Assembly (NCBI GenBank): GCA_001443445.1
Contig: LDXN01000022.1
Location: forward strand, 1-43,031
Source of the DNA: Candidatus Dadabacteria bacterium CSP1-2
GTDB lineage: Bacteria; Desulfobacterota_D; UBA1144; Nemesobacterales; CSP1-2
Length of the DNA stretch: 43,031 nucleotides
Direction of reading: 5' to 3'
The stretch's first letter is position 1. Each line of letters opens with the position of its first letter. The position numbers were made by a program, and so were the translations under genes. The notes under the pieces were generated by a model. The model saw only the letters and a program-made list of their open reading frames with translations. It did not search any database and was not told where the DNA came from. Shown here piece by piece: positions 1 through 7,291 of the stretch.

Positions 1-17
1 CCGGACAAACTCTTCAT
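1..17 (-). CDS. 5' end of a second IS110-type transposase (cut by window edge)
   Basis: Read on the minus strand, this gives ATG and the next codons M-K-S-L-S-G, identical to the start of the IS110 transposase at 880-2085. The upstream leader is also the same, as an inverted copy. The gene therefore continues off the left edge. Only the first five or six codons are visible, so whether the copy is intact cannot be judged. Confidence 0.6.
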
Positions 18-275
18 CCTCTTATCCTCCTTTGTGTATTTGATAGTCTATGGCTCTGCCAATACCGTTTGTCCTGTCTATAATAGCCACTTAAAGGCAT
101 CTTCCCATTGGACAGGATACTGGCCGGGAGCATCCGGCAGTTCAAGTCGAGTCACTTTGACGGACCCCATTAGCCACAGATGCTCCCGATGCCACTTTGT
201 TTATCTTATTACATAAAGAAGGCTCCTTGCCCTTTGTCCCCTATTTTTGCCTTAATTTATTAATTATAGACCCCA
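1..275 (-). repeat. Inverted copy of the IS110 left end
   Basis: Bases 1-275 are the reverse complement of 622-896. Position i pairs with 897-i, and I see no mismatch until position 276. The repeat covers the first transposase codons, the AAAGGAGG ribosome binding site and the whole non-coding leader. It places a second IS110-type element in opposite orientation, head to head with the first. The outer limit on both sides is the word GGGGTCTATAA. Confidence 0.85.
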
Positions 276-621
276 TCGTTTTTTTGCTCTTAAACATAAG
301 AGTGGTTGAGTCTTAAATTGTGAATTGTCAACTTATTCACCATCATCAATTCATAATTATACACCCTAAACCACGTTATAAAGCGCGTTTTTTTCAACCC
401 GGGTGTAATACCATTTCCAGTTAATAAGTGTTCAAATATTCGTAGGCACAGACTTGTCTGTGCTATATTTGGCACGAACAAGTTCGTGCCTACAATTTGT
501 TCGTGACAACAATTTTGTTGTAGGCAAAGTTTTATAATCGAGGCTGGGTAGCCTTTCATACAGATTATGATGGATTTCTAATAACCCGTAGGAGGAGAAA
601 AACTTAGGGGTCAAAAAACTT
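276..621. other. Spacer between the two inverted IS110 ends; no gene seen
   Basis: This 346-bp stretch separates the two IS left ends. Short open frames exist on the minus strand but lack convincing start signals and run through palindromes, so I do not call a gene. Its main content is a cluster of three palindromes at 442-526. Both inner edges carry a similar flank, A-rich then C, just outside the GGGGTCTATAA boundary. Confidence 0.6.
442..526. repeat. Cluster of three short palindromes (REP-like)
   Basis: Three near-perfect palindromes follow one another. At 446-463 the arms are GCACAGAC/GTCTGTGC; at 471-490 they are GGCACGAAC/GTTCGTGCC; at 506-521 they are ACAACAA/TTGTTGT, each with a 2-base loop. 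They are joined by GTAGGCA or its complement TGCCTAC. Arms differ between units while symmetry is kept, which is the style of the other intergenic repeats in this window. Confidence 0.7.
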
Positions 622-879
622 TGGGGTCTATAATTAATAAATTAAGGCAAAAATAGGGGACAAAGGGCAAGGAGCCTTCTTTATGTAATAAGATAAACAA
701 AGTGGCATCGGGAGCATCTGTGGCTAATGGGGTCCGTCAAAGTGACTCGACTTGAACTGCCGGATGCTCCCGGCCAGTATCCTGTCCAATGGGAAGATGC
801 CTTTAAGTGGCTATTATAGACAGGACAAACGGTATTGGCAGAGCCATAGACTATCAAATACACAAAGGAGGATAAGAGG
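622..879 (+). ncRNA. Candidate bridge RNA in the IS110 leader
   Basis: IS110-group elements carry a non-coding left end that is transcribed as a bridge RNA pairing with target and donor DNA (established for the family). Here 258 bases lie between the element boundary and the transposase. Two stems with large internal loops are visible: 709-718 with 763-772 (CGGGAGCATC/GATGCTCCCG, 44-base loop) and 780-786 with 819-825 (7 bp, 32-base loop). The first loop holds ATGGGGTC, the octamer also found at the left-hand element junction. Exact ends cannot be set from sequence alone. Confidence 0.5.
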
Positions 880-2085
880 ATGAAGAGTTTGTCCGGCGGA
901 ATCGACATAGGAAGCGAAAGCCATCATGTCATAATTATGGATGATACCGGGGAAGTATTATATGACCGAAAGGTAGCGCACCAGTTCAGTGAATTTCATA
1001 AAGTGATAGGGGAATTCAAAGGGATCGAAGAAAGAGAGCAGGGGGTAATAGCCTTTGCGATAGAAGGGAAGAACGGTTATGGAGCGCCTTTTGACCGGAT
1101 ACTTATTGAGAACGGATTTAAACTGTACAATGTGGACAATTTAAAATTAAGACGGTTTCGAGATGTATTCGGATCTGAATGGCGCAACGACCGGAGAGAC
1201 GCAAAGATGCTGGCAAAGATGTTGAGATTGAAAGATCATATGGATGCACAAGAAGAAAAGGCGTTCATAGCAGTAGAGAAACCGTCGGCAGTTCATGAGA
1301 AACTCAGAATACTCTCAAGGCATCAACAGAGCCTGATAGATGAGAAAGTCAGGATACAGAGCCGGCTGAGAAAAAGGCTGCTTGAGGTATGTCCAGACAT
1401 ATTGGAGCATGGAGATACAAACAGCAAAAAACTGTTACAGCTTCTGAAGAAATACCCTGATTTCAGCAGGTATAAAAAAATCACCCTGGGTGCATTACTG
1501 AAAATAGAAACAATAGGGAAGAAAACAGCCGTCTCAATTCTGGAAGGGCTCCGGAACATACAGTATGTAGAAGAGTTGACAGGCATTTACAAAGCTCTTA
1601 TATCATCATATTGTCACCGTATATTGGAACTCAAAGAAGAGATTAAGATGTTAGACAGAGAGTTGGAAGAGGCAGGACAAAAGAGTGCAGAGGTGATGCA
1701 ATTAAAGAGCATCAAGGGAGTAGGCACAAAACTCTCAAGCAGACTGGCAGGAGAGATAGGGGATATCAGAAGATTCAACAGGGAAAGCCAGCTTGCGGTG
1801 TACTGTGGAGTAGCCTGCATAGATGACGACTCAGGAAAAAGTAAGAGAACGAAGGCTGTATACAAAGCAAACAGGATCTGCAAGGCAACGATGATAGAAA
1901 TAGCGGGCTGCACAATACGATATGTGCAGGAATCCAAAACCTATTATGAAAAGAAGCGGGCTGAAGGAAAAAAACATAACCATGCTCTGCGGTGCCTTGC
2001 CAGACAGTTGATAAAGGTAATCTTTAAGATGTTAACAGAGAACCGTGAATATATTTACAAGGAGGAACTAAAGAAGGCTGCCTAA
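880..2085 (+). CDS. IS110-family transposase (DEDD recombinase)
   Basis: This 401-residue protein has the two-domain IS110 layout. The N-terminal RuvC-like DEDD domain shows GIDIG (D9), AIEGKNGYG (E62) and RNDRRDAK (D104, D107). The C-terminal Transposase_20 domain shows IKGVGTKLSSRLAGEIGDI and then DDDSGKSKRTK, whose Ser318 fits the catalytic serine of the family. Full length is about 400 residues, as expected, so it looks intact. AAAGGAGG lies just before ATG 880, which settles the start. Such enzymes cut and join DNA guided by a bridge RNA, here probably from the leader at 622-879. An inverted copy of the start lies at 1-17. Confidence 0.9.
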   Translation: MKSLSGGIDIGSESHHVIIMDDTGEVLYDRKVAHQFSEFHKVIGEFKGIEEREQGVIAFAIEGKNGYGAPFDRILIENGFKLYNVDNLKLRRFRDVFGSEWRNDRRDAKMLAKMLRLKDHMDAQEEKAFIAVEKPSAVHEKLRILSRHQQSLIDEKVRIQSRLRKRLLEVCPDILEHGDTNSKKLLQLLKKYPDFSRYKKITLGALLKIETIGKKTAVSILEGLRNIQYVEELTGIYKALISSYCHRILELKEEIKMLDRELEEAGQKSAEVMQLKSIKGVGTKLSSRLAGEIGDIRRFNRESQLAVYCGVACIDDDSGKSKRTKAVYKANRICKATMIEIAGCTIRYVQESKTYYEKKRAEGKKHNHALRCLARQLIKVIFKMLTENREYIYKEELKKAA

Positions 2086-2159
2086 AAAATATTCTCTATT
2101 TTAAGCTTGATTTTTTAAATGGGAAGTTCAGGTCTCAACGGGCTGTTGCCCAAATCCTC

Positions 2160-2187
2160 TTACAAAAAGTTTTAAAATTGATATAAT
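2160..2187 (+). promoter_or_regulatory. Putative promoter inside the IS1182 left end
   Basis: TTACAA (2160-2165), a 16-base spacer and a perfect TATAAT (2182-2187) form a sigma70-like promoter. The -10 box overlaps the first possible ATG (2186), so a transcript from here would begin after that codon. AAAGGAGG follows at 2199-2206. Confidence 0.5.
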
Positions 2188-3739
2188 GGGGAAAACTCAA
2201 AGGAGGATAACCGTTCCAGCCATGATGAGCTACCAAGACCCACCACAGAGGAAGTTGTTTTATATGGGTATTAATCTGGATAAAAGGATAAGAAAGAATC
2301 ATCCACTGAGGAAGATAAGAGAGCTAATAGATTTTGATTTCATATATAAGGAGGTAGAAGGTAAGTACGGCTACAATGGGAACGAATCTGTACCTCCACC
2401 GGTAATACTCAAATTGATGTTGCTATTGGTGTTGTACAATGTGAGGTCTGAGAGGGAATTGATGGACACATTGGGAGAGAGGCTAGACTGGCTATGGTTT
2501 TTAGACTTTGATCTGGACACAGAGATACCTAATCACAGTGTATTGTCAAAGGCTAGGAAGAGGTGGGGAGAGGAGGCATTTAGGGGTTTTTATGAGAGGG
2601 TAGTATGGCAGTGTACTGAAACAAGTTCAGCACAAGTAGTGGAGAGTGGATTAGTGGATGGCAGTAAGATATTTGTTGATTCAAGCTTAATTGAAGCAGA
2701 CGCATCTAATAACTCTGTTGTGGACACAAAATCCCTTAAGAGGTATTTAAAGGAGAGTTACAAGGAATTGGAGAAGAGGTTAGAAGAAGAGAGGGAAGAT
2801 GAAAAAGGTGATAACGACGACGAAGGAGGAGGAGTAAATAGTAGATATATATCCACAACAGATCCTGATGCAGCAATAGTAAGGACAAGTGGGAAGGCAA
2901 AGCTTAGGTATCAGACCCATAGAGCTGTAGATAGTGCATATGAGGTAATAACAGCAACAGAGGTAACGCCTGGAGATGTAAATGAAGCACATATGATGCT
3001 GGGGTTAGTTAATTCACATCAACAAAACACAGAGAGCAGTGTAGAGACAATAGTAGCAGACAGCAAGTACGGGACGATTAGTAATTACCTGGGTTGTTAT
3101 GACAGAGGAATCAGGGCTCATATACCTGATTTAAAGGGAGCACAGGGCAATAGTGGTTTGAGAGGAGATATATTTTCAGATGAGATGTTTATCTACGATA
3201 ATGATACAGATACTTACACATGTCCTTCTGGGAAGAAACTCATGCCGAAGTCATTACATATGAGTAGACAGAGCATGGATTATGGGGCTTTAAGGAGTGA
3301 TTGCAGGGTTTGTGATTTAAGACCACAGTGCACACGAAACAAAGCTGGTAGAACGGTGAAGAGGCATCTTAGGCAAGATGAACTTGATTATATGAGGGCT
3401 TTAGCTAGAACAACGACATCTAAAAAAGATATAAAGACGAGGCAGCATTTGATGGAGAGGTCTTTTGCCAGAGCAAAGAGGTACGGATATGATAGGGCAA
3501 GGTGGAGGGGGTTATGGAGGGTGAGGATACAGGAGTACCTTACTGCGGCGATTCAGAATATAGAGATATTGTTGAAGCATGGGACTGATCCAAGAATAGC
3601 AGTGGCAGTTAGGAGGGTGAGAGAGGAACTCAATGGGAGATTAAAGAGTTTGTTTAAAAGTTCCAATCAATATTTATTGGGATTTTTCCAATTGCTGAGA
3701 TCTGGATTCGAAAGAGACTTGTTATTGAGAACTATTTGA
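2186..3739 (+). CDS. IS1182-family transposase (DDE type)
   Basis: The 517-residue protein has an N-terminal DUF772-like region (QDPPQRKLFYMGINLDKRI; later RLDWLWFLDFDLD and IPNHSVLSKARKRWG) and a DDE domain. Possible catalytic acids are in VDGSKIFVDSSLIEADASN and IVADSKYG, and in the C-terminal ERSFARAKRYGYDRARWRG. An acidic linker (EEREDEKGDNDDEGGG) lies near 200. Cysteines in CRVCDLRPQC suggest the Zn-binding insert seen in the family. ATG 2186 gives the family-like N terminus, but it overlaps the TATAAT box. ATG 2222 or 2225, after AAAGGAGG, is the better start if that promoter is used. The frame is intact. Confidence 0.88.
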   Translation: MGKTQRRITVPAMMSYQDPPQRKLFYMGINLDKRIRKNHPLRKIRELIDFDFIYKEVEGKYGYNGNESVPPPVILKLMLLLVLYNVRSERELMDTLGERLDWLWFLDFDLDTEIPNHSVLSKARKRWGEEAFRGFYERVVWQCTETSSAQVVESGLVDGSKIFVDSSLIEADASNNSVVDTKSLKRYLKESYKELEKRLEEEREDEKGDNDDEGGGVNSRYISTTDPDAAIVRTSGKAKLRYQTHRAVDSAYEVITATEVTPGDVNEAHMMLGLVNSHQQNTESSVETIVADSKYGTISNYLGCYDRGIRAHIPDLKGAQGNSGLRGDIFSDEMFIYDNDTDTYTCPSGKKLMPKSLHMSRQSMDYGALRSDCRVCDLRPQCTRNKAGRTVKRHLRQDELDYMRALARTTTSKKDIKTRQHLMERSFARAKRYGYDRARWRGLWRVRIQEYLTAAIQNIEILLKHGTDPRIAVAVRRVREELNGRLKSLFKSSNQYLLGFFQLLRSGFERDLLLRTI

Positions 3740-3976
3740 CTTATAAAAAACTTTATTTGAGCAACAGCCCGTTGAAACGCGACCCCATTGAACTAGCGAA
3801 GGGTTCTTCCGAGCTAGGTCAAGCAAATTACTTTTTCCCGCTTAATCTTAATGTATAAAGGTGAGGATTTGTTTCTGAAACTCTAAAAGAACTAGAGAAC
3901 AAAATAAAGGTCTGTGGGGAAAAGATTAGAAAAATAATCTCAGAAATTACACAGTTATTTAGTTCCTGATATTTTC

Positions 3977-4723
3977 CTAAAGAATAGGGGCATACCCAAC
4001 TTTTATTTCGCCTTTTGCCATCATAATTCCATAGGGGGTAATTGTTACTTTATTAAAAGATTTCTCATATTTAAGCAACTCTGTGCGGGAAAGAGTTTCT
4101 ACTATATATTCAGTTTCAGTTGCATTATATCCTAGCTTTTTACCAATTTCATACATATTAAATTGTTTAGACTGCCCATCTTTACTCAGACTATATAGCT
4201 TGGAAAGAAAGCTAAAAGCTTGTTCCTGAATTCTTCCCGCTCCTTTATAGGCACTTATTAAAGAAGAAAGAATGTCATGCAAGGATAATATACCTACTAG
4301 CTTTCCTTTATCTGAGAACACGGGAAGAGCATTGAACTTTTTCTTTTCAAATATCCGAACTGCTTCAATCAAAGGGGTGTGCTCATTAATGGTGACGACA
4401 TTAGATGTTTTTATATCTCTTACTTTATACAAATCACTAATCCTATAATATTCTTGCCATGTTTCAATTTTATCCCCAAATTGCGGCTTGCGAAAATCTC
4501 TGTCTGTTACTACGCCTACTAGTTTTCCCTTATCCGTTACGAGAATTTGTTTAAATCCCTTGGCTTGTAAAAGCTTGAAGGCTGTCTTGACCCCTGTTTC
4601 GGGAGACACGCATACTGGGTTACTGTTCATATACACCTTCACAGGTACAGTTGGGTCGTAGGGCTGTATAACCTTCTTCTTTCTTGGTTTACCAGCTTTG
4701 TTTTTGGTTAGTTTTTCTATCAT
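3977..4723 (-). CDS. CBS-domain protein with C-terminal winged-helix-like region
   Basis: This 248-residue soluble protein starts with a Lys-rich tail. It has two CBS motifs: about 28-80 (VYMNSNPVCVSPETGVKTAF ... GVVTDRDF) and about 100-155 (VRDIKTSNVVTINEHTPLIE ... GILSLHDIL). CBS pairs usually bind adenine nucleotides and act as energy or ligand sensors. Residues 170-248 contain MYEIGKKLGYNATETEYIVETL and a Thr-rich beta segment, like a small winged helix, so a regulatory DNA-binding role is possible. The gene stands alone; its 5' side faces a 560-bp intergenic region. Function beyond ligand sensing is not known. Confidence 0.75.
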   Translation of the reverse strand: MIEKLTKNKAGKPRKKKVIQPYDPTVPVKVYMNSNPVCVSPETGVKTAFKLLQAKGFKQILVTDKGKLVGVVTDRDFRKPQFGDKIETWQEYYRISDLYKVRDIKTSNVVTINEHTPLIEAVRIFEKKKFNALPVFSDKGKLVGILSLHDILSSLISAYKGAGRIQEQAFSFLSKLYSLSKDGQSKQFNMYEIGKKLGYNATETEYIVETLSRTELLKYEKSFNKVTITPYGIMMAKGEIKVGYAPIL

Positions 4724-5283
4724 TGTTATCTATCCATCCTTTCTTTATCTTGAACATCTTCAGTTGTATTAACTCCCGTAGTATAACTTCTCTTATTATT
4801 ATGCACGAATTTAGTTGTATCACAAAACAACTGGAAAATCCTTTTACCAAAGTCACATCTATTATCATCCACGAGGTTTAGCAACTTCTGCGTGCAGAGT
4901 TATCGAATGAGATTTTGTTAATTGTTTTTATGCCTTATTAGTAGCTGTTCTTTTTCTATCTAACCCATAGTTGAAATTATCTCATTTTATGCATAACCCT
5001 TTTCTATTCACATTATCTTTTCAATCTTATACCTTGTCAACACGCCTAAACAAGGCAAGAGACAACTCTTAGGTTTGTATCCAGTTTCTGGAACTTCCTA
5101 TTTCTGCTCTTTATAGCTAGTAATCCAGTGTAAAATTAATTTTGATAATCGATTTTGTCATGCTGAGCGAACCATTACCCAAACACTAAGATTCTTCACC
5201 CCCGGCTCAGAATGACAATGTAATGTAAGGTAACTATGTACTAGTTCAGGTATTATTTAGAACATAACATATTAAAGGTTACC
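4724..5283. other. Intergenic region with one dispersed palindrome; no gene seen
   Basis: These 560 bases separate divergently transcribed genes, so promoters for both must lie here, though I cannot pick one confidently. At about 5157-5216 is an inverted repeat with outer arms TGTCATGCTGAGC and GGCTCAGAATGACA, a type of dispersed repeat that recurs in altered form elsewhere in the window (about 6750, 17560, 33440 and 41390). The rest is A/T-rich with no coding signal. Confidence 0.5.
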
Positions 5284-5748
5284 ATGAGTCCTAGATTCGT
5301 TGTACATGAACATGAGGCGACTCACCTTCATTATGACTTTCGTCTTGAAATGCATGGTGTCCTTCGTTCATGGGCAATCCCTAAAGGACCATCTATGGAT
5401 GATTCTCAAAAGCGTCTAGCAGTGCTTGTTGACGATCATCCACTGGAATACATTGATTTTGAGGGAATTATCCCAGAGGGAAGTTATGGAGCCGGTGCAG
5501 TGGTTGTTTGGGATAATGGAACATATGACCTTCTTGAAGAGACACTGGATAAAATCAGCTTCAATCTAAAAGGAAAGAAACTAAAGGGAAATTTTACATT
5601 AGTTCGTATGAAGGGAAAGGAAAAAGAGTGGCTCCTTATCAAACAAAAGGACAAATATTCTCAAACTGGTTGGAAGCTAATGACCAGCCTTACACCGGAA
5701 AAAAGAGCTAAGTTAGATAAACGAATCCCTCCTTGTGAAACTTCGTAG
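5284..5748 (+). CDS. Stand-alone DNA ligase D-type 3'-phosphoesterase
   Basis: At 154 residues, this is just the PE domain of LigD, an enzyme trimming 3' ends (3'-phosphates or ribonucleotides) during DNA end repair. The family signature is clear: FVVHEHEATHLHYDFRLEMH (residues 5-24), SWAIPKGPS, DDHPLEYIDFEGIIPEGSYG and GAVVVWDNGTY. The active-site cluster is present (His9, His14/His16, Asp18, Arg20, His52, Tyr68). No ligase or primase domain is fused or adjacent, and no Ku gene is seen. PolX and LigA are encoded 10 kb away. AAAGG five bases before ATG 5284 supports the start. Free-standing PE proteins are known in bacteria and archaea. Confidence 0.88.
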   Translation: MSPRFVVHEHEATHLHYDFRLEMHGVLRSWAIPKGPSMDDSQKRLAVLVDDHPLEYIDFEGIIPEGSYGAGAVVVWDNGTYDLLEETLDKISFNLKGKKLKGNFTLVRMKGKEKEWLLIKQKDKYSQTGWKLMTSLTPEKRAKLDKRIPPCETS

Positions 5749-5800
5749 TATATTATTTTTTTCGCCCACATGATAAATCGCCTAACTTTTATTAAACTTA

Positions 5801-5926
5801 CTGTTGCATACCCCGTAGTTCTACCAGGGGGATGAAAACAGGTTGCCCTTTGGGCAAGAGAGAATATAGTCCTACGGTTTAACCGGAGGATGGGTATGAG
5901 CCCGGTGAAAAGAACTACCCATGCAG
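5801..5926 (+). ncRNA. Structured RNA candidate, possibly an orphan IscB-type omegaRNA (HEARO)
   Basis: A long-range stem closes the region: TGCAT (5805-5809) with ATGCA (5921-5925), then GTAGTTCT (5815-5822) with AGAACTAC (5911-5918). Inside are a hairpin TTGCCC-TTT-GGGCAA (5843-5857) and ACCGG (5882-5886) with CCGGT (5902-5906). CATACCC (5807-5813) can pair with GGGTATG (5892-5898); this crosses the closing stem, so a pseudoknot is possible. The arrangement, with GGTTTAACCGG and CCGGTGAAAAGAACTAC near the 3' end, recalls HEARO/omegaRNA scaffolds from memory only. No IscB or IsrB gene follows: a GAGG and ATG at 5945-5960 lead only into repeats. Other RNA classes remain possible. Confidence 0.45.
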
Positions 5927-5967
5927 TATCTGATCTTAATTAACGAGGTATTTAGTTATGGAGAGAA

Positions 5968-6127
5968 ATGTAGGGCTCGTTCCCAGAACCAACCTTATAT
6001 CAATCGGACTGATGCGGGGATCAGTCCCTACATTTTTAATTGCACAGGATGTAGGGCTCGTTCCCAGAACGGGTAGACACACCATGGTGTGTCTCTACAT
6101 TAGGCTGATGAGGGCATCAGCCCCTAC
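5968..6127. repeat. Array of palindromic repeats with GTAG/CTAC ends
   Basis: An identical 22-mer beginning ATGTAGGGCTCG occurs at 5968-5989 and 6049-6070. Between and after are palindromes: GGACTGAT/ATCAGTCC (6006-6027), the perfect GACACACCATGGTGTGTC (6076-6093, flanked by GTA and TCTAC) and GGCTGATG/CATCAGCC (6103-6122, then CCTAC). Units share GTAG...CTAC ends but have different inner arms. The open frame at 5958-6140 is built from these repeats and is not called as a gene. Confidence 0.75.
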
Positions 6128-6171
6128 TTTGGGAGGATAGAATACAGGCTGATACTTTTGATTTTTAGATG

Positions 6172-6192
6172 CCCCGTGGCTTTGCCACGGGG
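6172..6192 (-). terminator. Hairpin just downstream of the rhodanese gene
   Basis: CCCCGTGGC-TTT-GCCACGGGG is a perfect 9-bp stem starting 5 bases past the stop of the minus-strand gene at 6197. It has no strong T run after it on the minus strand, so it is a weak intrinsic terminator at best. Confidence 0.4.
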
Positions 6193-6196
6193 ACTT

Positions 6197-6655
6197 TTAG
6201 TTTTCTTTTTGCTTTACAGTTGGCAACCCTTTGCTCTTCCACCCAGCAATTCCACCTGTGATATTGTAAACCTCAACAAAATCTAAGTCCTTCATTATCA
6301 CCACAGTCTTAGCGCTACGACCGCCTAATTGACAATGAGTAACGTATATCTTGTTTTTATCCAGTTTGCCAAGATCGCCTTTAAAGGTCTCGGAATAAAA
6401 GTCGAGATTTATTGCATTCTCTATATGTTCGTCTTCAAATTCCTTAGGGGTACGAACATCAAGGATTACTAAATTTGAATTATCTTTGTTCTTTTCTATC
6501 AATACAAAAGCTTCACCTGGTGTGATGTTTTTAATTATTTTTGTTTCTGAATTTGTTTTTGGTGGGTTAGATTCTGCAGCCGCCTCATTATATACTTGAA
6601 AAACCCCGATAATTAGAGCCCATAGAATCAGTGACTTTATTGTCTTGTTAATCAT
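6197..6655 (-). CDS. Periplasmic single-domain rhodanese
   Basis: A 152-residue protein with an N-terminal signal peptide (about 1-27, ending EAAAES) and one rhodanese domain. The domain shows VILDVRTPKEFEDEHIENAI and the active loop HCQLGGRS with catalytic Cys108 and Arg113. It ends with YNITGGIAGWKSKGLPTV, the usual C-terminal signature. Such proteins carry or transfer sulfane sulfur; the export signal places it in the periplasm. GGAG ten bases before ATG supports the start. It is monocistronic in appearance, with a hairpin right after the stop. Substrate unknown. Confidence 0.88.
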   Translation of the reverse strand: MINKTIKSLILWALIIGVFQVYNEAAAESNPPKTNSETKIIKNITPGEAFVLIEKNKDNSNLVILDVRTPKEFEDEHIENAINLDFYSETFKGDLGKLDKNKIYVTHCQLGGRSAKTVVIMKDLDFVEVYNITGGIAGWKSKGLPTVKQKEN

Positions 6656-6935
6656 TTTCGTATTGCTCCAAAATTTGTTTCTTAATTGCCCGTTTCACTT
6701 TTGATATAAGTTTCTAACGAAGTTCCCTGCAGCAAGCTGACACGAAGTGTCATTCCGAACATAGTGAGGAATCTCAATCAGTTTGCTTCGTCGTTTCACT
6801 CCTCGCAATGACACGAGACACACCGCAACAAGTTACAGGGAATTATCAAAATAAACATACATGAATTCGGTTTCAATAAGCCTAACAAAGAGTGAAATGA
6901 CTTGGGTAACTGCTTTGAAGACTTCGGTCACGCTG
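6656..6935. other. Intergenic, dispersed repeat; no gene seen
   Basis: The region holds a dispersed repeat near 6740-6830 (motifs CATTCCGAACATAGTGAGGA and CTCCTCGCAATGACACGAG), related to repeats near 17560, 33440 and 41390. No coding signal was found. Confidence 0.5.
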
Positions 6936-7199
6936 CTAAAAAAGCGGCTTAGACTCCATCTCCTCAGTTTGTAACGGGTTTTCCCAAGACTCTATCTCTT
7001 CCTCCTTCAATGGGTCGTATAATGGAGCGCCTTTCCCGGTAAATGGCTCTGACCGTCTCAATACTGGATCATACTCGGCTCCTGGTGGTTCCTCCTCTTC
7101 TTCAGCCACAGACTGACTATTGCCGGTTATCGCAGAGCACGAATACATTCCAGTTATTAATGTTACCACTAACATAAATGAAATAAGAGCTTTAATCAT
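6936..7199 (-). CDS. Small exported, lipoprotein-like acidic protein
   Basis: At 87 residues, it has a hydrophobic N terminus (IKALISFMLVVTLITGMYSC) followed by a Cys at residue 21, which could be a degenerate lipobox (MYSC). The rest is acidic and Pro-rich (AEEEEEPPGAEYDP), with no domain I recognise. GAAGGAGAAT upstream of ATG is a strong ribosome binding site, so it is likely expressed. It lies 90 bases downstream of the ArsA-like gene on the same strand and may share its transcript. Function unknown. Confidence 0.6.
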   Translation of the reverse strand: MIKALISFMLVVTLITGMYSCSAITGNSQSVAEEEEEPPGAEYDPVLRRSEPFTGKGAPLYDPLKEEEIESWENPLQTEEMESKPLF

Positions 7200-7291
7200 G
7201 GGTTATTCTCCTTCTCTAGCTCTGCATAATAGAACAAAACAACTAAAATATCAAAAATTTGAATTCATCTTTTTTAAATCTCATACATACT

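Larger units (their letters stand above)
2135..3775 (+). mobile_element. Complete IS1182-type insertion sequence
   Basis: The element is bounded by the perfect 15-bp inverted repeats TCAACGGGCTGTTGC (2135-2149) and its complement (3761-3775). Weaker similarity continues inwards (CAAAT then an A/T-rich run). The 1641-bp length and a single transposase gene fit the IS1182 family. I do not see a clean target duplication: GGTC lies on the left and AACG on the right. It starts 49 bases after the IS110 transposase stop, so it either abuts or interrupts the IS110 right end. Confidence 0.85.

Noticed and set aside
290-614. Two overlapping minus-strand frames between the IS110 ends
   Set aside because: They cross three palindromes and show no protein motif or start signals.
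3865-3972. Open frame reading VSETLKELENKIKVCGEKIR and on to a stop at about 3969
   Set aside because: Looks coiled-coil-like, but there is no start codon after the upstream stop; at most a gene remnant.
5958-6140. Open frame of 60 codons with a GAGG-like site before its ATG
   Set aside because: Its sequence is made of palindromic repeats, including an exact 22-bp direct repeat, so the frame is incidental.
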